Of a stretch of DNA of 32,000 bases, positions 24,423-32,000 are shown piece by piece. Both the position numbers and the translations under genes were made by a program. The DNA comes from Candidatus Dadabacteria bacterium (GTDB taxonomy: Bacteria; Desulfobacterota_D; UBA1144; Nemesobacterales; Nemesobacteraceae). The stretch is taken from positions 1-32,000 of the forward strand of contig JAPPFE010000014.1 of the NCBI GenBank assembly GCA_028823955.1, written 5' to 3'. Position 1 is the stretch's first letter. Each line of letters begins with the position of its first letter. The notes beneath the pieces were generated by a model, which did no database searches, was not told the DNA's origin, and saw only the letters and a list, made by a program, of their open reading frames with translations.

Positions 24423-24935
24423 TTATCTCGGAATCCTTTTTCCGTAACCGTCCAGATGAAAGGCCTCGTCCGGACTTTTCCTCAACTTTCCGGTAGCGAC
24501 CCGCCTTTTGTCGAAGTAACCGAACGGAAGTACGGTAAGAACATCGAGCTCTTCGGGCACTCCAAGATACCTTTTAAGCTCTTCTGTCTCTATTCTTCCT
24601 ATCCAGCAGGACCCGAGTCCGTGGCTCCACGCCACTAAAACCATGTTCTGCGCAGCCCTAGTGCCGTCGATCTGGTGCCACTTGCTTTGCGGATCCACCA
24701 AAAGCACCACCGCGAAAGCCACCTGCACAATGAAGCTGCCGCTTGTGCAGTACTTTCCCATTTCCCGGAGCATTGCGCGGTCCTTTATAAGCACGAATTC
24801 CCACGGTTGATTGTTGTGGGCACTCGGCGAGAGCCTCCCCGATTCCATGACCTCCATGATGACCTCGTCCGGAACTTCCCCATCGAGGTAACTTCTTACG
24901 GAACTAAGCGATCTTACGCACTCGTAGACGTTCAT
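24423..24935 (-). CDS. Nitroreductase family protein
   Basis: A 170-residue FMN-dependent oxidoreductase of the nitroreductase fold. It starts with a helix and the FMN-phosphate block SLSSVRSYLDGEVPDEVI, followed by LSPSAHNNQPWEFVLIKD (residues 35-52) and, later, AAQNMVLVAWSHGLGSCWIG and LPFGYFDKRR, all typical. Enzymes of this group reduce quinones, nitro compounds or flavins using NAD(P)H; the natural substrate cannot be told from sequence. It is on the short side for the family (170-200). GGAGGGG lies close to the ATG. It is followed by the aldo/keto reductase gene on the same strand. Confidence 0.9.
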   Translation of the reverse strand: MNVYECVRSLSSVRSYLDGEVPDEVIMEVMESGRLSPSAHNNQPWEFVLIKDRAMLREMGKYCTSGSFIVQVAFAVVLLVDPQSKWHQIDGTRAAQNMVLVAWSHGLGSCWIGRIETEELKRYLGVPEELDVLTVLPFGYFDKRRVATGKLRKSPDEAFHLDGYGKRIPR

Positions 24936-25023
24936 AACCCCTCCACCTGCGAAATTGATTTAAGGTTAGTATACCGGCTTTGACCTTACGGCAGAACAGG
25001 GAATATCCACTCTCGACGAGCCC

Positions 25024-25644
25024 TCAGTCTGCCTGTTTCCAGACAAGCCTGGATTTCCCCCTGGTCAAGGAGGCAACCTTCTCTTCAAGGCTCGCGGCGA
25101 CACCGAGAGGTGCTGTGAGGTCGAAGTGAACATCCTCCCCGCGCTCGACGCTCGTTATCGTAACGCCCGATTTCTCAAACAGAATCCGTATGGAATTCTC
25201 ATGCGCGTAGGAAAAAACAAGGTGCCCCGCCCGCACCGGGACATGGTCTTGAAGCTCAAGCTCCCCCAAGGCCGCCCTCAGGGACTCCGTGTATGCCCGG
25301 AGAAGCCCGCCGGGACCGAGCTTTATCCCTCCGAAATACCGGGTTACCACGACCGCTATCTCCCCTATGCCGCTGTGTTCCAGAAGAGTCATCATGGGCC
25401 GCCCGGCGGTTCCCGAGACCTCCCCGTCATCGCCGAAACCGATATCCGTTCCCCCCGGGGCGCAGGCCAAAAACGCATAGCAGTTATGGCTTGCCGTGGG
25501 GTGAAGAGCCCTTACGCTCCCTATGAAATCTTCGGCCTCGCCTCTAGTGCCCGCACGCCCGACAGTAGCTATGAACCTGCTTTTCTTTATAATCCGCTGC
25601 GCCGTCGAAACTCCCGCAGGAACCTGGTAGGAACCATCCTCCAC
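25024..25644 (-). CDS. YigZ/IMPACT family protein (UPF0029)
   Basis: A 206-residue protein of the YigZ/IMPACT family. Diagnostic blocks are KKSRFIATVGR near the start, HNCYAFLA, FGDDGEVSGTAGRPMM and VVVTRYFGGIKLGPGGLLRAYTE. The common DDGEPSGTAG has Val in place of Pro here. The eukaryotic relative regulates GCN2; the bacterial role is unsettled, with links to translation or peptide metabolism suggested. The GTG at 25644 is chosen because GGAGG lies 8 nt upstream and the length then matches the family; the frame can be extended to a TTG at 25695 without family similarity. It diverges from the ABC exporter genes. Confidence 0.9.
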   Translation of the reverse strand: MEDGSYQVPAGVSTAQRIIKKSRFIATVGRAGTRGEAEDFIGSVRALHPTASHNCYAFLACAPGGTDIGFGDDGEVSGTAGRPMMTLLEHSGIGEIAVVVTRYFGGIKLGPGGLLRAYTESLRAALGELELQDHVPVRAGHLVFSYAHENSIRILFEKSGVTITSVERGEDVHFDLTAPLGVAASLEEKVASLTRGKSRLVWKQAD

Positions 25645-25720
25645 GTTATCTGCCTCCGGTCGAAAAAAATACCCTATTCTCGACCGTCCGGGCAAAAACC
25701 GCTCCCACGGATACAGCGGA

Positions 25721-25750
25721 TTACCTTCTGCGGGTTTTTCAATGTATAAT
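25721..25750 (+). promoter_or_regulatory. Promoter of the ABC exporter operon, overlapping the first possible ATG
   Basis: TTACCT (25721-25726) and a perfect TATAAT (25745-25750) are 18 bp apart. The ATG at 25742 overlaps the -10, so if this promoter is used the protein must start further downstream. Confidence 0.45.
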
Positions 25751-27571
25751 GATTTAGCGGTCGCGCGCCGCCTGAAATTTGCTTTTTATCCGATGGGACC
25801 AAGGCTTGGCAGCCGCTTGGTTTTTCGGTCCCGTAAAATATTTGCTCGTATACCATTGGTCAAAAGAACAAGCATTTCCTCCCTTGTTTTACGGTACAGA
25901 TACTCGTTTCTAACCGGTCTTGTCTCTCTCACGCTGGTGGATATGGCGCAGCTATCGGTTCCCATAATAATCCAGTGGATAATAGATGAGCTCACCTTGG
26001 AGAGCGCAGATTTTTCCCTCATAACCAAGTACTCCCTCTACATCCTCGGTCTCGGGCTGCTAATGGCGTTTTTCCGCCTTGGCTGGCGGTACTTCATAAT
26101 GGGCGGGGCGAGGAAAATAGAGTACTCGCTCAGAAACGATTTCTTCGACCACCTCCAGAAGCTTAACTTCGATTTCTTCTCGGCAAGAAAGGTCGGCGAC
26201 CTGATGGCGCACACGGTAAACGACATAGAGACTCTCAAGTTCTCCTGCGGCCTGGGTCTGCTCATAGCGTATGACGGGGTATTCCTGTTTTTTTTCATCT
26301 TCGCCGCGATGGTCTACATCTCTCCCGAGATGGCCTTCTACGCGTTTTTGCCGTTCCCCGCACTCGCCGTCTTCGTATACAAGTTCGGAAACATGATAGA
26401 GAAGAGGTTCCAGCGCTCCCAGGATTCCTTCTCAGAGCTCACCGAGAGCGCAAGGAAGCCGGTCTCGGGAATCAAGGTAGTAAAAGCGTTCGGACTTGAA
26501 CGGGCCGAGGGGCGGGATTTTGAACGTGCAAGCGAAGACTACCTCGAAAAAAACGTACACCTGGTGAAAATCCGCGCAGGATTCCAGCCGTTTATATATT
26601 TCGTACCCTCATTAGCGACGGCCCTGTTTCTTTTCTTCGGCGGAGCAGGCGCAATCGGTACCGAAATAACTCTCGGAGAGTTCTCCGCCATACTCATCTA
26701 CCTGATGATGCTCGCCTGGCCGATGATGGCCATGGGATGGGCAATCGATCTTCTAAAAAGGGGGAACGCCTCGATAAACAGGCTGAACGACATTTTCGCG
26801 GTTGAACAAAAAGACGACACCCGGGCAGGGGAGAAGGACTACGAACTCAAAGGAGACATAAGGTTCTCCGGGGTTTCCTTTTCCTACGGCTCCACTCCGG
26901 CCCTGCGCGAAGTCAACCTTCACATACCCTGCGGGACGACTCTGGGAATAACAGGGCTCGTAGGTTCCGGGAAAACCACGTTGATGAAGCTGCTCATGAA
27001 AATCCACGAGACCGAACCGGGCGCAATAACGGTTGACGGAATCGACATAAGGGGAATATCAAGAAAAAGCCTTCAGGAGACCATCGTCTACGTGCCGCAG
27101 GAAATAACCGTGTTCAGCGGAACGGTTTATGACAACATAACCTTCATAAACCCAAGCATAACCCGCGAGCAGGTGGAGAGAGCCGCCAAAACGGCGGGGA
27201 TATACGAACAGATAATGGAGTTTCAGCAGGGATTCGACACCGTGGTGGGAGAGCGGGGACTCAGCCTCTCGGGAGGACAGCGACAACGCCTGGCCATAGC
27301 AAGGGCCTTGGTGCTCAATCCCGAAATCCTGATACTTGATGACGTGCTTTCATCCCTTGATCCGCAGACGGAGAACACCGTGATAACAAACGTGATAGAG
27401 GCAATGCGCGGGCGCACGGTGGTGATAATCTCAAACAGAATATCCTCCGTAGTCGGGCTCTCGCGGATCGCGGTCATGAAAAACGGAGAGATAATCGAAA
27501 GCGGGGAGCGAAGGGAACTGGTGGAGCAACGCGGAGTTTACTACGCGCTTGAAAGACTGCAGTCTGTCTAA
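25742..27571 (+). CDS. ABC exporter half-transporter with degenerate ATP site
   Basis: A half-size ABC exporter, up to 609 residues, with six membrane helices (about 50-335) and a C-terminal nucleotide-binding domain. Walker A is GLVGSGKTT (405-413), the Q-loop Gln is 453, the signature LSGGQ is 509-513 and Walker B ILILDD is 529-534. The catalytic Glu after Walker B is Asp534 and the switch His is Asn565 (VIISNR), so its own Walker site should hydrolyse ATP poorly. This is the pattern of the non-catalytic half in heterodimeric exporters such as TM287/288, BmrCD and TmrAB. The true start is uncertain: the first ATG overlaps a likely -10, and the ATG at 25793 is a good alternative. The partner gene begins 9 nt after the stop. 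Substrate is unknown. Confidence 0.9.
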   Translation: MYNDLAVARRLKFAFYPMGPRLGSRLVFRSRKIFARIPLVKRTSISSLVLRYRYSFLTGLVSLTLVDMAQLSVPIIIQWIIDELTLESADFSLITKYSLYILGLGLLMAFFRLGWRYFIMGGARKIEYSLRNDFFDHLQKLNFDFFSARKVGDLMAHTVNDIETLKFSCGLGLLIAYDGVFLFFFIFAAMVYISPEMAFYAFLPFPALAVFVYKFGNMIEKRFQRSQDSFSELTESARKPVSGIKVVKAFGLERAEGRDFERASEDYLEKNVHLVKIRAGFQPFIYFVPSLATALFLFFGGAGAIGTEITLGEFSAILIYLMMLAWPMMAMGWAIDLLKRGNASINRLNDIFAVEQKDDTRAGEKDYELKGDIRFSGVSFSYGSTPALREVNLHIPCGTTLGITGLVGSGKTTLMKLLMKIHETEPGAITVDGIDIRGISRKSLQETIVYVPQEITVFSGTVYDNITFINPSITREQVERAAKTAGIYEQIMEFQQGFDTVVGERGLSLSGGQRQRLAIARALVLNPEILILDDVLSSLDPQTENTVITNVIEAMRGRTVVIISNRISSVVGLSRIAVMKNGEIIESGERRELVEQRGVYYALERLQSV

Positions 27572-27580
27572 GGTGTATAA

Positions 27581-29608
27581 ATGAGCGACTTGGAAAGAAA
27601 CAGGAAATCAACTTACGATCTTAAGATCATGGGGTGGATTCTGGGCTTTTTGGGAAAGTACAGAGGTTCCTTTGCCCTGTCCCTTCTTCTGATGATGGCC
27701 ACCGCGGCGCTTGAGATCACGGTTCCCTACCTCATCAAAGTCGCGGTCGATGACCATATTTATCCCACATGGAGCAAGGCCGAGGTAGGGGAAGAAGCGG
27801 AGCGAGCACTCTCGGGACTCGGGGTGGAATCCACGCTTGCCCTTGCGGACGGAGGATTTCTGGTCGATTTCTCAAAGCTCTCCTCCTCGGAGAAAGACAG
27901 AATCGAACGCTCGGGCGTCGAGTTCTCCGAGACAAAATATATCGTGGTCAGCCCCGGGGAATTTGAGGGAGATGAAAAGCAGGAGGTTTTGGGAATAATA
28001 GCCCGAAACGCTTCCCTGTTTGAAGAAACCGAAGGGGTCGCGTTTCTGGCTCACTCAGACCTTGGATCACTCGCCAAAGAGGAAGTGTCGCTTCTTCGCT
28101 CAAAACAGATAAAAAGGCTCAAGACCCTCGCTTTATATGTGGTTTTATCGGTGGTTGGAATTTTCATCTTCACCTCTTCTTTTACCTACATTCTTCACTA
28201 CTCGGGCCAGAAAATAATGCACGACATGCGAAACCACACCCTCTCCCATATACTCTCACTTCCCCAGCAGTACTTCGACCGAAATCCCGTGGGCAGGATA
28301 ACCACACGCGTCACAAACGACGTTAACGCCATAAACGAGATGTACACCTCCGTTCTCATACACTTCATAAAGGACATCATAATCATAATCGGCACTCTGG
28401 TGATCATGTTCAAGATGAACGTCGGGCTCACGCTTATAATCGTCGCGCTTACGGCGTTCCTTACTTTCACGGTATCCATCTTCCGAATGAAGCTTCGACT
28501 GGTGTATAGGGAAATCCGAAGAACCATAGGCAAGCTTAACGCCTTTGTCGCAGAAAGCATGAGGGGAATAGTGCTCCTTAAGCTTTACGGAAAGGAGAAA
28601 AGAAACTTCGAGAAATTCTGGGAGGTAAACACGGAAAACTACAGGGCCAATATACAGCAGCTCTGGGTCTACGTGATTTTCCGCCCTTCCATAGAGTATG
28701 TGGGCATAGCGGCAACCGGGATAATCCTGTGGTACGGGGCGATCGGGGTCATGAACCTTGACCTGTCCCTGGGAGCCCTGCTCGCGTTTCTTTACTACGT
28801 AAGGATGATATTCAAGCCCATCCAGGAACTTTCAGAAAAATTCAATGTCTTCCAGTCCGCCGTTGCAGCCTCCGAGAACCTCTACGACACTCTGGCGGAA
28901 AAATCTGAGGTAAGCGGATCTCTGGTGCCCGCGACAACCGAGGGGTCTCTTGAGTTCCGGGGCGTATGGTTTTCGTATAACGAGCGGGAATGGGTGCTCA
29001 AGAACGCATCCTTTACAGTAAGATCTGGAGAGAGTGCCGCCCTTGTGGGAATCACGGGAGCGGGGAAGACGACCATCGTGAACCTGCTCCTTAAATTCTA
29101 TAAACCCCAGAGGGGCCAGATTCTCTTTAACGGCACAGATATCGAGGAACTGTCAAACAGGTACCTGCGCTCGAACATAACCGCCATCTTCCAAGACCTG
29201 TTTCTGTTCGAAAAGGACATATCCGACGAAAGGGACGAGCGGGATGGTCCGGGAGCCGAACCCGTAAAGCTTTCTTCGGGAGAAACCCAGGCCCGGTCGA
29301 TCGAAAAAGCGGTCAGGAAAAATTCGAAACTTCTTATAATGGACGAGGCAACTTCCCATCTGGACGCGGAAACTGAAAAAAGAATACAGGAAGTGATAAG
29401 AAGCACCGCCGGCTCTCAGACAAGGTTGGTCATAACCCACAAGCTCTCAACCCTAAAGGACGTGGATAACGTAATAGTGATCCATAAGGGGGAAGTAGTG
29501 GAGCAGGGAACTCACGAGAAGCTGATTCAGAACAAAAAGATCTACCACACTCTGTACGAATTTCTGAGAAAAACCGCGGCGGGTCCCCTCCCGGGCTCCG
29601 GCGCATAA
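27581..29608 (+). CDS. ABC exporter half-transporter, partner with catalytic site, periplasmic insert and short helical subdomain
   Basis: A 675-residue ABC exporter half. Between the first helix (31-53) and the second (183-205) there is a soluble insert of about 120 residues, expected in the periplasm and absent from the partner. The nucleotide-binding domain has Walker A GITGAGKTT (490-498), Q-loop Gln538, Walker B LLIMDE (584-589) with catalytic Glu589, and switch His620. The signature is LSSGE (564-568) rather than LSGGQ. Only 26 residues separate the Q-loop Gln from the signature, against 56 in the partner, so much of the helical subdomain is missing, replaced by a charged DISDERDERD segment. 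Together with the upstream subunit this gives one degenerate and one consensus ATP site. Substrate is unknown; lipids, peptides or drugs are all possible. Confidence 0.9.
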   Translation: MSDLERNRKSTYDLKIMGWILGFLGKYRGSFALSLLLMMATAALEITVPYLIKVAVDDHIYPTWSKAEVGEEAERALSGLGVESTLALADGGFLVDFSKLSSSEKDRIERSGVEFSETKYIVVSPGEFEGDEKQEVLGIIARNASLFEETEGVAFLAHSDLGSLAKEEVSLLRSKQIKRLKTLALYVVLSVVGIFIFTSSFTYILHYSGQKIMHDMRNHTLSHILSLPQQYFDRNPVGRITTRVTNDVNAINEMYTSVLIHFIKDIIIIIGTLVIMFKMNVGLTLIIVALTAFLTFTVSIFRMKLRLVYREIRRTIGKLNAFVAESMRGIVLLKLYGKEKRNFEKFWEVNTENYRANIQQLWVYVIFRPSIEYVGIAATGIILWYGAIGVMNLDLSLGALLAFLYYVRMIFKPIQELSEKFNVFQSAVAASENLYDTLAEKSEVSGSLVPATTEGSLEFRGVWFSYNEREWVLKNASFTVRSGESAALVGITGAGKTTIVNLLLKFYKPQRGQILFNGTDIEELSNRYLRSNITAIFQDLFLFEKDISDERDERDGPGAEPVKLSSGETQARSIEKAVRKNSKLLIMDEATSHLDAETEKRIQEVIRSTAGSQTRLVITHKLSTLKDVDNVIVIHKGEVVEQGTHEKLIQNKKIYHTLYEFLRKTAAGPLPGSGA

Positions 29609-29622
29609 CACCTGCCCGGCGC

Positions 29623-30381
29623 CTAAAATACCCGGAGAAGCTTAAGGGCCATAATCCCGACGGCAACGACAAGAGCCATCCTTATGTATTTTTCGCCGCC
29701 CCTTACGGAAAACGTGGCGCCGAACCATCCGCCGACCGAATTTCCCGCGGCGAGACAGATGCCTATGAACCAGCTTATGTTGCCGCTTAGAAAAAATATG
29801 AGGATCGCTGGAATCGTGTAGATAAGCACCACAATCACCTTGTGCGCGTTTACCTTAGCTAGGGATGCTCCCATAAGATGATAAAGAGCCGCCATTATGA
29901 AAAGTCCCACGCCGACCTGGATAAAACCTCCGTAAAAACCTATAAGCACAAGTGCCGGGTAAAGAACCCATCCCCGCCCTGTTTCGCCGCCGCCGAGCAG
30001 CTTGCCGAAAGAATCAACTTTAAGGAAAAAGGATGCGCAGACGAAGATAAGCACGACGGCCAGGATTTTTTCGAAAAGCTCATCTCCCACCCGCACCGCC
30101 GCAAAAGCTCCCACCAAAACGCCGGGGAGGGTGAAGGCCGCGAGCCTGACGCTGGTTTTAATGTCGGCAACGCCCTCTTTTCTGAAGGAAAGAGCCGCGA
30201 AGAAATTCTGAAACAAAATCGCCACCCTGTTTGTTCCGTTAGCGACTGTGGGATCAATCCCAAGAAATATGAGCACGGGAAGAACGATGCTGCTTCCTCC
30301 ACCCGCCATCACGTTTATCACTCCCGCCAGAACGCCCGTGAAAAAAAGCAGAACTAAAGAAAAAAGATCGTATTCTTGCAT
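29623..30381 (-). CDS. TSUP family (TauE/SafE) membrane permease
   Basis: A 252-residue inner-membrane protein with about eight helices, of the TauE/SafE (COG0730) family that exports or imports small sulfur or carbon anions such as sulfite, sulfoacetate or thiosulfate. The signature start is LLFFTGVLAGVINVMAGGGSSIVLPVLIFLGIDPTVANGTNR, with the mirrored second half QVGVGLFIMAALYHLMGASLAKVNAHKV. The ATG at 30381 is chosen since the first helix follows; GGAG lies about 10 nt upstream, and an earlier in-frame start at 30444 adds a polar stretch. It converges on the ABC exporter with a 14-nt gap. The carried anion is unknown. Confidence 0.92.
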   Translation of the reverse strand: MQEYDLFSLVLLFFTGVLAGVINVMAGGGSSIVLPVLIFLGIDPTVANGTNRVAILFQNFFAALSFRKEGVADIKTSVRLAAFTLPGVLVGAFAAVRVGDELFEKILAVVLIFVCASFFLKVDSFGKLLGGGETGRGWVLYPALVLIGFYGGFIQVGVGLFIMAALYHLMGASLAKVNAHKVIVVLIYTIPAILIFFLSGNISWFIGICLAAGNSVGGWFGATFSVRGGEKYIRMALVVAVGIMALKLLRVF

Positions 30382-30478
30382 GTTATTCGGACTCCGGCCA
30401 CGACAGAGGTCAGGAGAAAATTTTTTGCCGCCGCCAACCCGCACCGAAACCCTTTCCGTGAACTGAAAACAAGATTAG

Positions 30479-30510
30479 AGAGAATCGGCATCCGCCGCAG
30501 CCGGTTCTCT
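30479..30510. repeat. Strong hairpin, 11-bp stem, 10-nt loop
   Basis: AGAGAATCGGC (30479-30489) pairs along its whole length with GCCGGTTCTCT (30500-30510) if one G-U pair is allowed. On the minus strand it is followed by CTAATCTTGTTTTC, a poor T run. It lies about 100 nt upstream of the TSUP start. Confidence 0.6.
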
Positions 30511-30592
30511 TGGGTTTTCCCAATCCCCTCGAATGTCATTTAAATGATAACCGAAAGAAATGGCATTAGCCTCCAGAACCTTAATTGGCGGT

Positions 30593-30636
30593 GGTATGCC
30601 AAAAGGCTGTGGGAAATTCGGGTCTCTTGGCACACC
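30593..30636. repeat. Inverted repeat, 10-bp arms with one mismatch
   Basis: GGTATGCCAA (30593-30602) and TTGGCACACC (30627-30636) pair at nine of ten positions around a 24-nt loop. Confidence 0.5.
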
Positions 30637-30642
30637 CCGGCG

Positions 30643-30686
30643 GTTGTTTATCTCCCAAGGGAGTGAACCGGGGGAGAGTTAACAAC
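30643..30686. repeat. Long imperfect hairpin
   Basis: GTTGTTTATCTCCC (30643-30656) pairs with GGGAGAGTTAACAAC (30672-30686) with one mismatch and one bulge, giving roughly 13 pairs. It is only 6 nt from the preceding inverted repeat. Confidence 0.5.
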
Positions 30687-30928
30687 AAGAACAAGGGGGC
30701 AAAACAGAGGTGATTACCAGATTCTTGTCCGTGATTCCACAAAAATTCCAGATGGAGGGGTTTGCGATGTAACGATTTTTCGGGGTTCAGGTTTGTGGAA
30801 CGAGAGCGACGGCCACCCGTATTCCGGCAGTCTCAAAGCCATATTCCCCGATTCAGACGGAACGCGTCGCCGATTTTTCGAAGAGTCACCAGTCCCAGCC
30901 AACCGTGGACACAGCAGTCCTTTCGAGA

Positions 30929-31837
30929 TTAATTTGATTGAAAGCCTCCACTTTGGTACTCTCCAAATTCCCTATAAAACTCATTAATAGAGATACCAAA
31001 CGCTTCCTCAAAAAGATCTTCCCAATTCGATCCATAATCACGGTAAAACTCTACGATTGCCTCAAATCCCCCGTAGTGGTCTACCAGATATTCAGCCCCC
31101 AGCCTTCCGAGAACATACCCAACGTGGCTATCATCTAAGGCAAAGAAATCATCGTTTAGTTCAATAGCTTCAAGGGATTGATCGGAACCTCTTACATAGT
31201 TTATTTCCGCTTGTTTGCTGTAATACCCTGTAGGACCATCCAAAGGTTGCCCAAAATACTCTAAAGCCAACGCTTCTGCGTATCTAGCACTTCCTTCTAT
31301 AAACCAGTAAGGCCTTTCATGATCGGTAGTCTGATAAGCGTGAAAGTATTCATGTGCTATAAGATGTATCAGGTTTCTAGTATTTTCAATGATATGTGAA
31401 CCTAAAAAAAAGATACCGTCACCGTCAAAAGTTCCCCAACTTACCCGCCCGGTAATTCTTCTTTCTTCTTCAATAGAATCACGTACCCATTGAAGAAACT
31501 CCGGTGTTGCCCCTTCACCGTGAAATTCCGTGTATCCCTCAAGAAAATTTTCGTAATCTACATAAGCATGAAAAGTAACATTCTTCCTAAGAGTTACTCC
31601 GTATTCATCCGCATAAAAATGTATTATGCGGTACGTCGTATTTCTAATTTTTTCCTTTTGTTCCTCTGTAACTTCATCCCCAAAAATAAACAGTGGAACA
31701 TCAGGATCTATATTAGTTACCGGCTCTGGCTGTTCTGGCATTACCGGCTGTTCTGGCGCTGAAGAAGTAGAATCACCACCTCCACCGCAACTAGCAACAA
31801 AAAACAGTACAAGAAATAAAGACAAAATCTTTTTCAT
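30929..31837 (-). CDS. Secreted lipoprotein with HExxH metallopeptidase motif
   Basis: A 302-residue predicted lipoprotein. The signal MKKILSLFLVLFFVAS ends at a lipobox VASC with Cys17, followed by GGGG and a Ser/Pro/Glu-rich linker (about 18-48) with a repeated PEQP unit. The globular part has the zinc motif HEYFH (His162, Glu163, His166) and a downstream WFIEGSARYAEA in which Glu181 would be the third zinc ligand, the gluzincin arrangement of peptidase-MA-like proteins. It is therefore probably a periplasmic or outer-membrane peptidase, though activity is not assured. The ATG at 31837 has GGAG 6 nt upstream; the frame extends further but not as a signal. AT-rich codon use sets it apart from the housekeeping genes. 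Specific family not identified. Confidence 0.82.
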   Translation of the reverse strand: MKKILSLFLVLFFVASCGGGGDSTSSAPEQPVMPEQPEPVTNIDPDVPLFIFGDEVTEEQKEKIRNTTYRIIHFYADEYGVTLRKNVTFHAYVDYENFLEGYTEFHGEGATPEFLQWVRDSIEEERRITGRVSWGTFDGDGIFFLGSHIIENTRNLIHLIAHEYFHAYQTTDHERPYWFIEGSARYAEALALEYFGQPLDGPTGYYSKQAEINYVRGSDQSLEAIELNDDFFALDDSHVGYVLGRLGAEYLVDHYGGFEAIVEFYRDYGSNWEDLFEEAFGISINEFYREFGEYQSGGFQSN

Positions 31838-31924
31838 AACTAACTCCGTGAATATGATCTCCGACACGCAAGGGTGCCGGGCCTTGTTCACGGCCAAAAA
31901 GATTTTGACGTTTCACTTATTCCC

Positions 31925-31943
31925 CTAGAACGGGGTTTTTATT
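31925..31943 (+). terminator. Short CCCC/GGGG hairpin with T run
   Basis: CCCC-TAGAAC-GGGG followed by TTTTTATT at about 31922-31943 resembles a small rho-independent terminator on the plus strand, but no plus-strand gene precedes it in the window. A similar CCCT/AGGG pair follows near 31975-31988. Confidence 0.25.
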
Positions 31944-32000
31944 AGGCGCCCCTTGAACATTGAAGTGCACCACCCCTAAAATCAGGGTTTGAGTCCTTAT

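Larger units (their letters stand above)
30382..30928. other. Gene-poor region with several hairpins
   Basis: About 550 nt without a convincing gene. It holds three hairpins (listed separately), a perfect palindrome TCATTTAAATGA at 30536-30547 and a 9-bp inverted repeat TTCCACAAA (30735-30743) / TTTGTGGAA (30792-30800). Short frames on both strands at 30714-30987 have no ribosome sites and no recognisable motifs. Confidence 0.6.

Noticed and set aside
25742-25792. N-terminal 17 codons of the first ABC subunit
   Set aside because: The ATG overlaps a likely -10 box and the residues are not exporter-like, so they are probably not translated; kept in the coordinates only because no better start has a ribosome site.
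30714-30987. Short frames on both strands (62 and 64 codons)
   Set aside because: No ribosome sites, low-complexity basic composition and no motifs; they overlap each other antisense.

Overview
The window comes from a Gram-negative bacterium with an outer membrane: it has a TonB-dependent receptor, a lipoprotein, a Wzx-type flippase and periplasmic signal peptides. Housekeeping genes (xerC, hslVU, argBDF, uvrC, miaB, amt) share one codon style, with ATA as a major isoleucine codon and many AGG/AGA arginines at roughly 50% GC. This suggests an uncultivated deltaproteobacterial or Dadabacteria-like lineage, but that placement is an impression of style and gene order, not a measured phylogeny. 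I saw no tRNA, rRNA or CRISPR array.

Layout. 1-2.2 kb: end of a surface-polysaccharide locus, with a frameshifted GT4 glycosyltransferase tail facing a flippase, and the remnant of a gene that was coupled to the flippase. 2.3-3.3 kb: a drug/metabolite exporter with foreign codon use, followed by a perfect 10-bp inverted repeat. 3.35-10.3 kb: a co-directional string xerC-hslV-hslU-circularly permuted ATP-grasp-alpha-E-Anbu-transglutaminase. It places two different proteasome-fold peptidases, HslV and Anbu, and the HslU unfoldase in one run of genes. 10.4-12.8 kb: a TonB-dependent receptor with its own extended -10 promoter. 13.0-16.0 kb: argB-argD-argF, tightly overlapping, from N-acetylglutamate kinase to ornithine carbamoyltransferase. 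16.0-19.8 kb, minus strand: uvrC, then an AT-rich sodium:solute symporter with a small DUF3311-like membrane partner. 20.1-21.9 kb: miaB and a bifunctional-nuclease-family gene. 21.9-25.6 kb, minus strand: a small Cys-rich protein, amt, an aldo/keto reductase, a nitroreductase and a YigZ/IMPACT protein. 25.7-29.6 kb: two half-transporters forming an asymmetric heterodimeric ABC exporter. 29.6-30.4 kb: a TSUP permease. 30.4-30.9 kb: a gene-poor stretch rich in hairpins. 30.9-31.8 kb: an AT-rich gene for a HExxH lipoprotein.

The most interesting system is the 3.35-10.3 kb proteolysis/peptide-ligation string. The Anbu cassette (ATP-grasp, alpha-E, Anbu, transglutaminase) is a known conserved set with an incompletely understood role. 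Here it follows hslVU directly, and the alpha-E gene appears to start at a rare ATC codon placed 6 nt after a perfect AGGAGG. Other notable points are the exporter whose two ATP sites are predicted to be one degenerate and one consensus, with a shortened helical subdomain and a large periplasmic insert in one subunit; the foreign transporter that seems to have broken a polysaccharide gene; and the chain of hairpins upstream of the TSUP gene.
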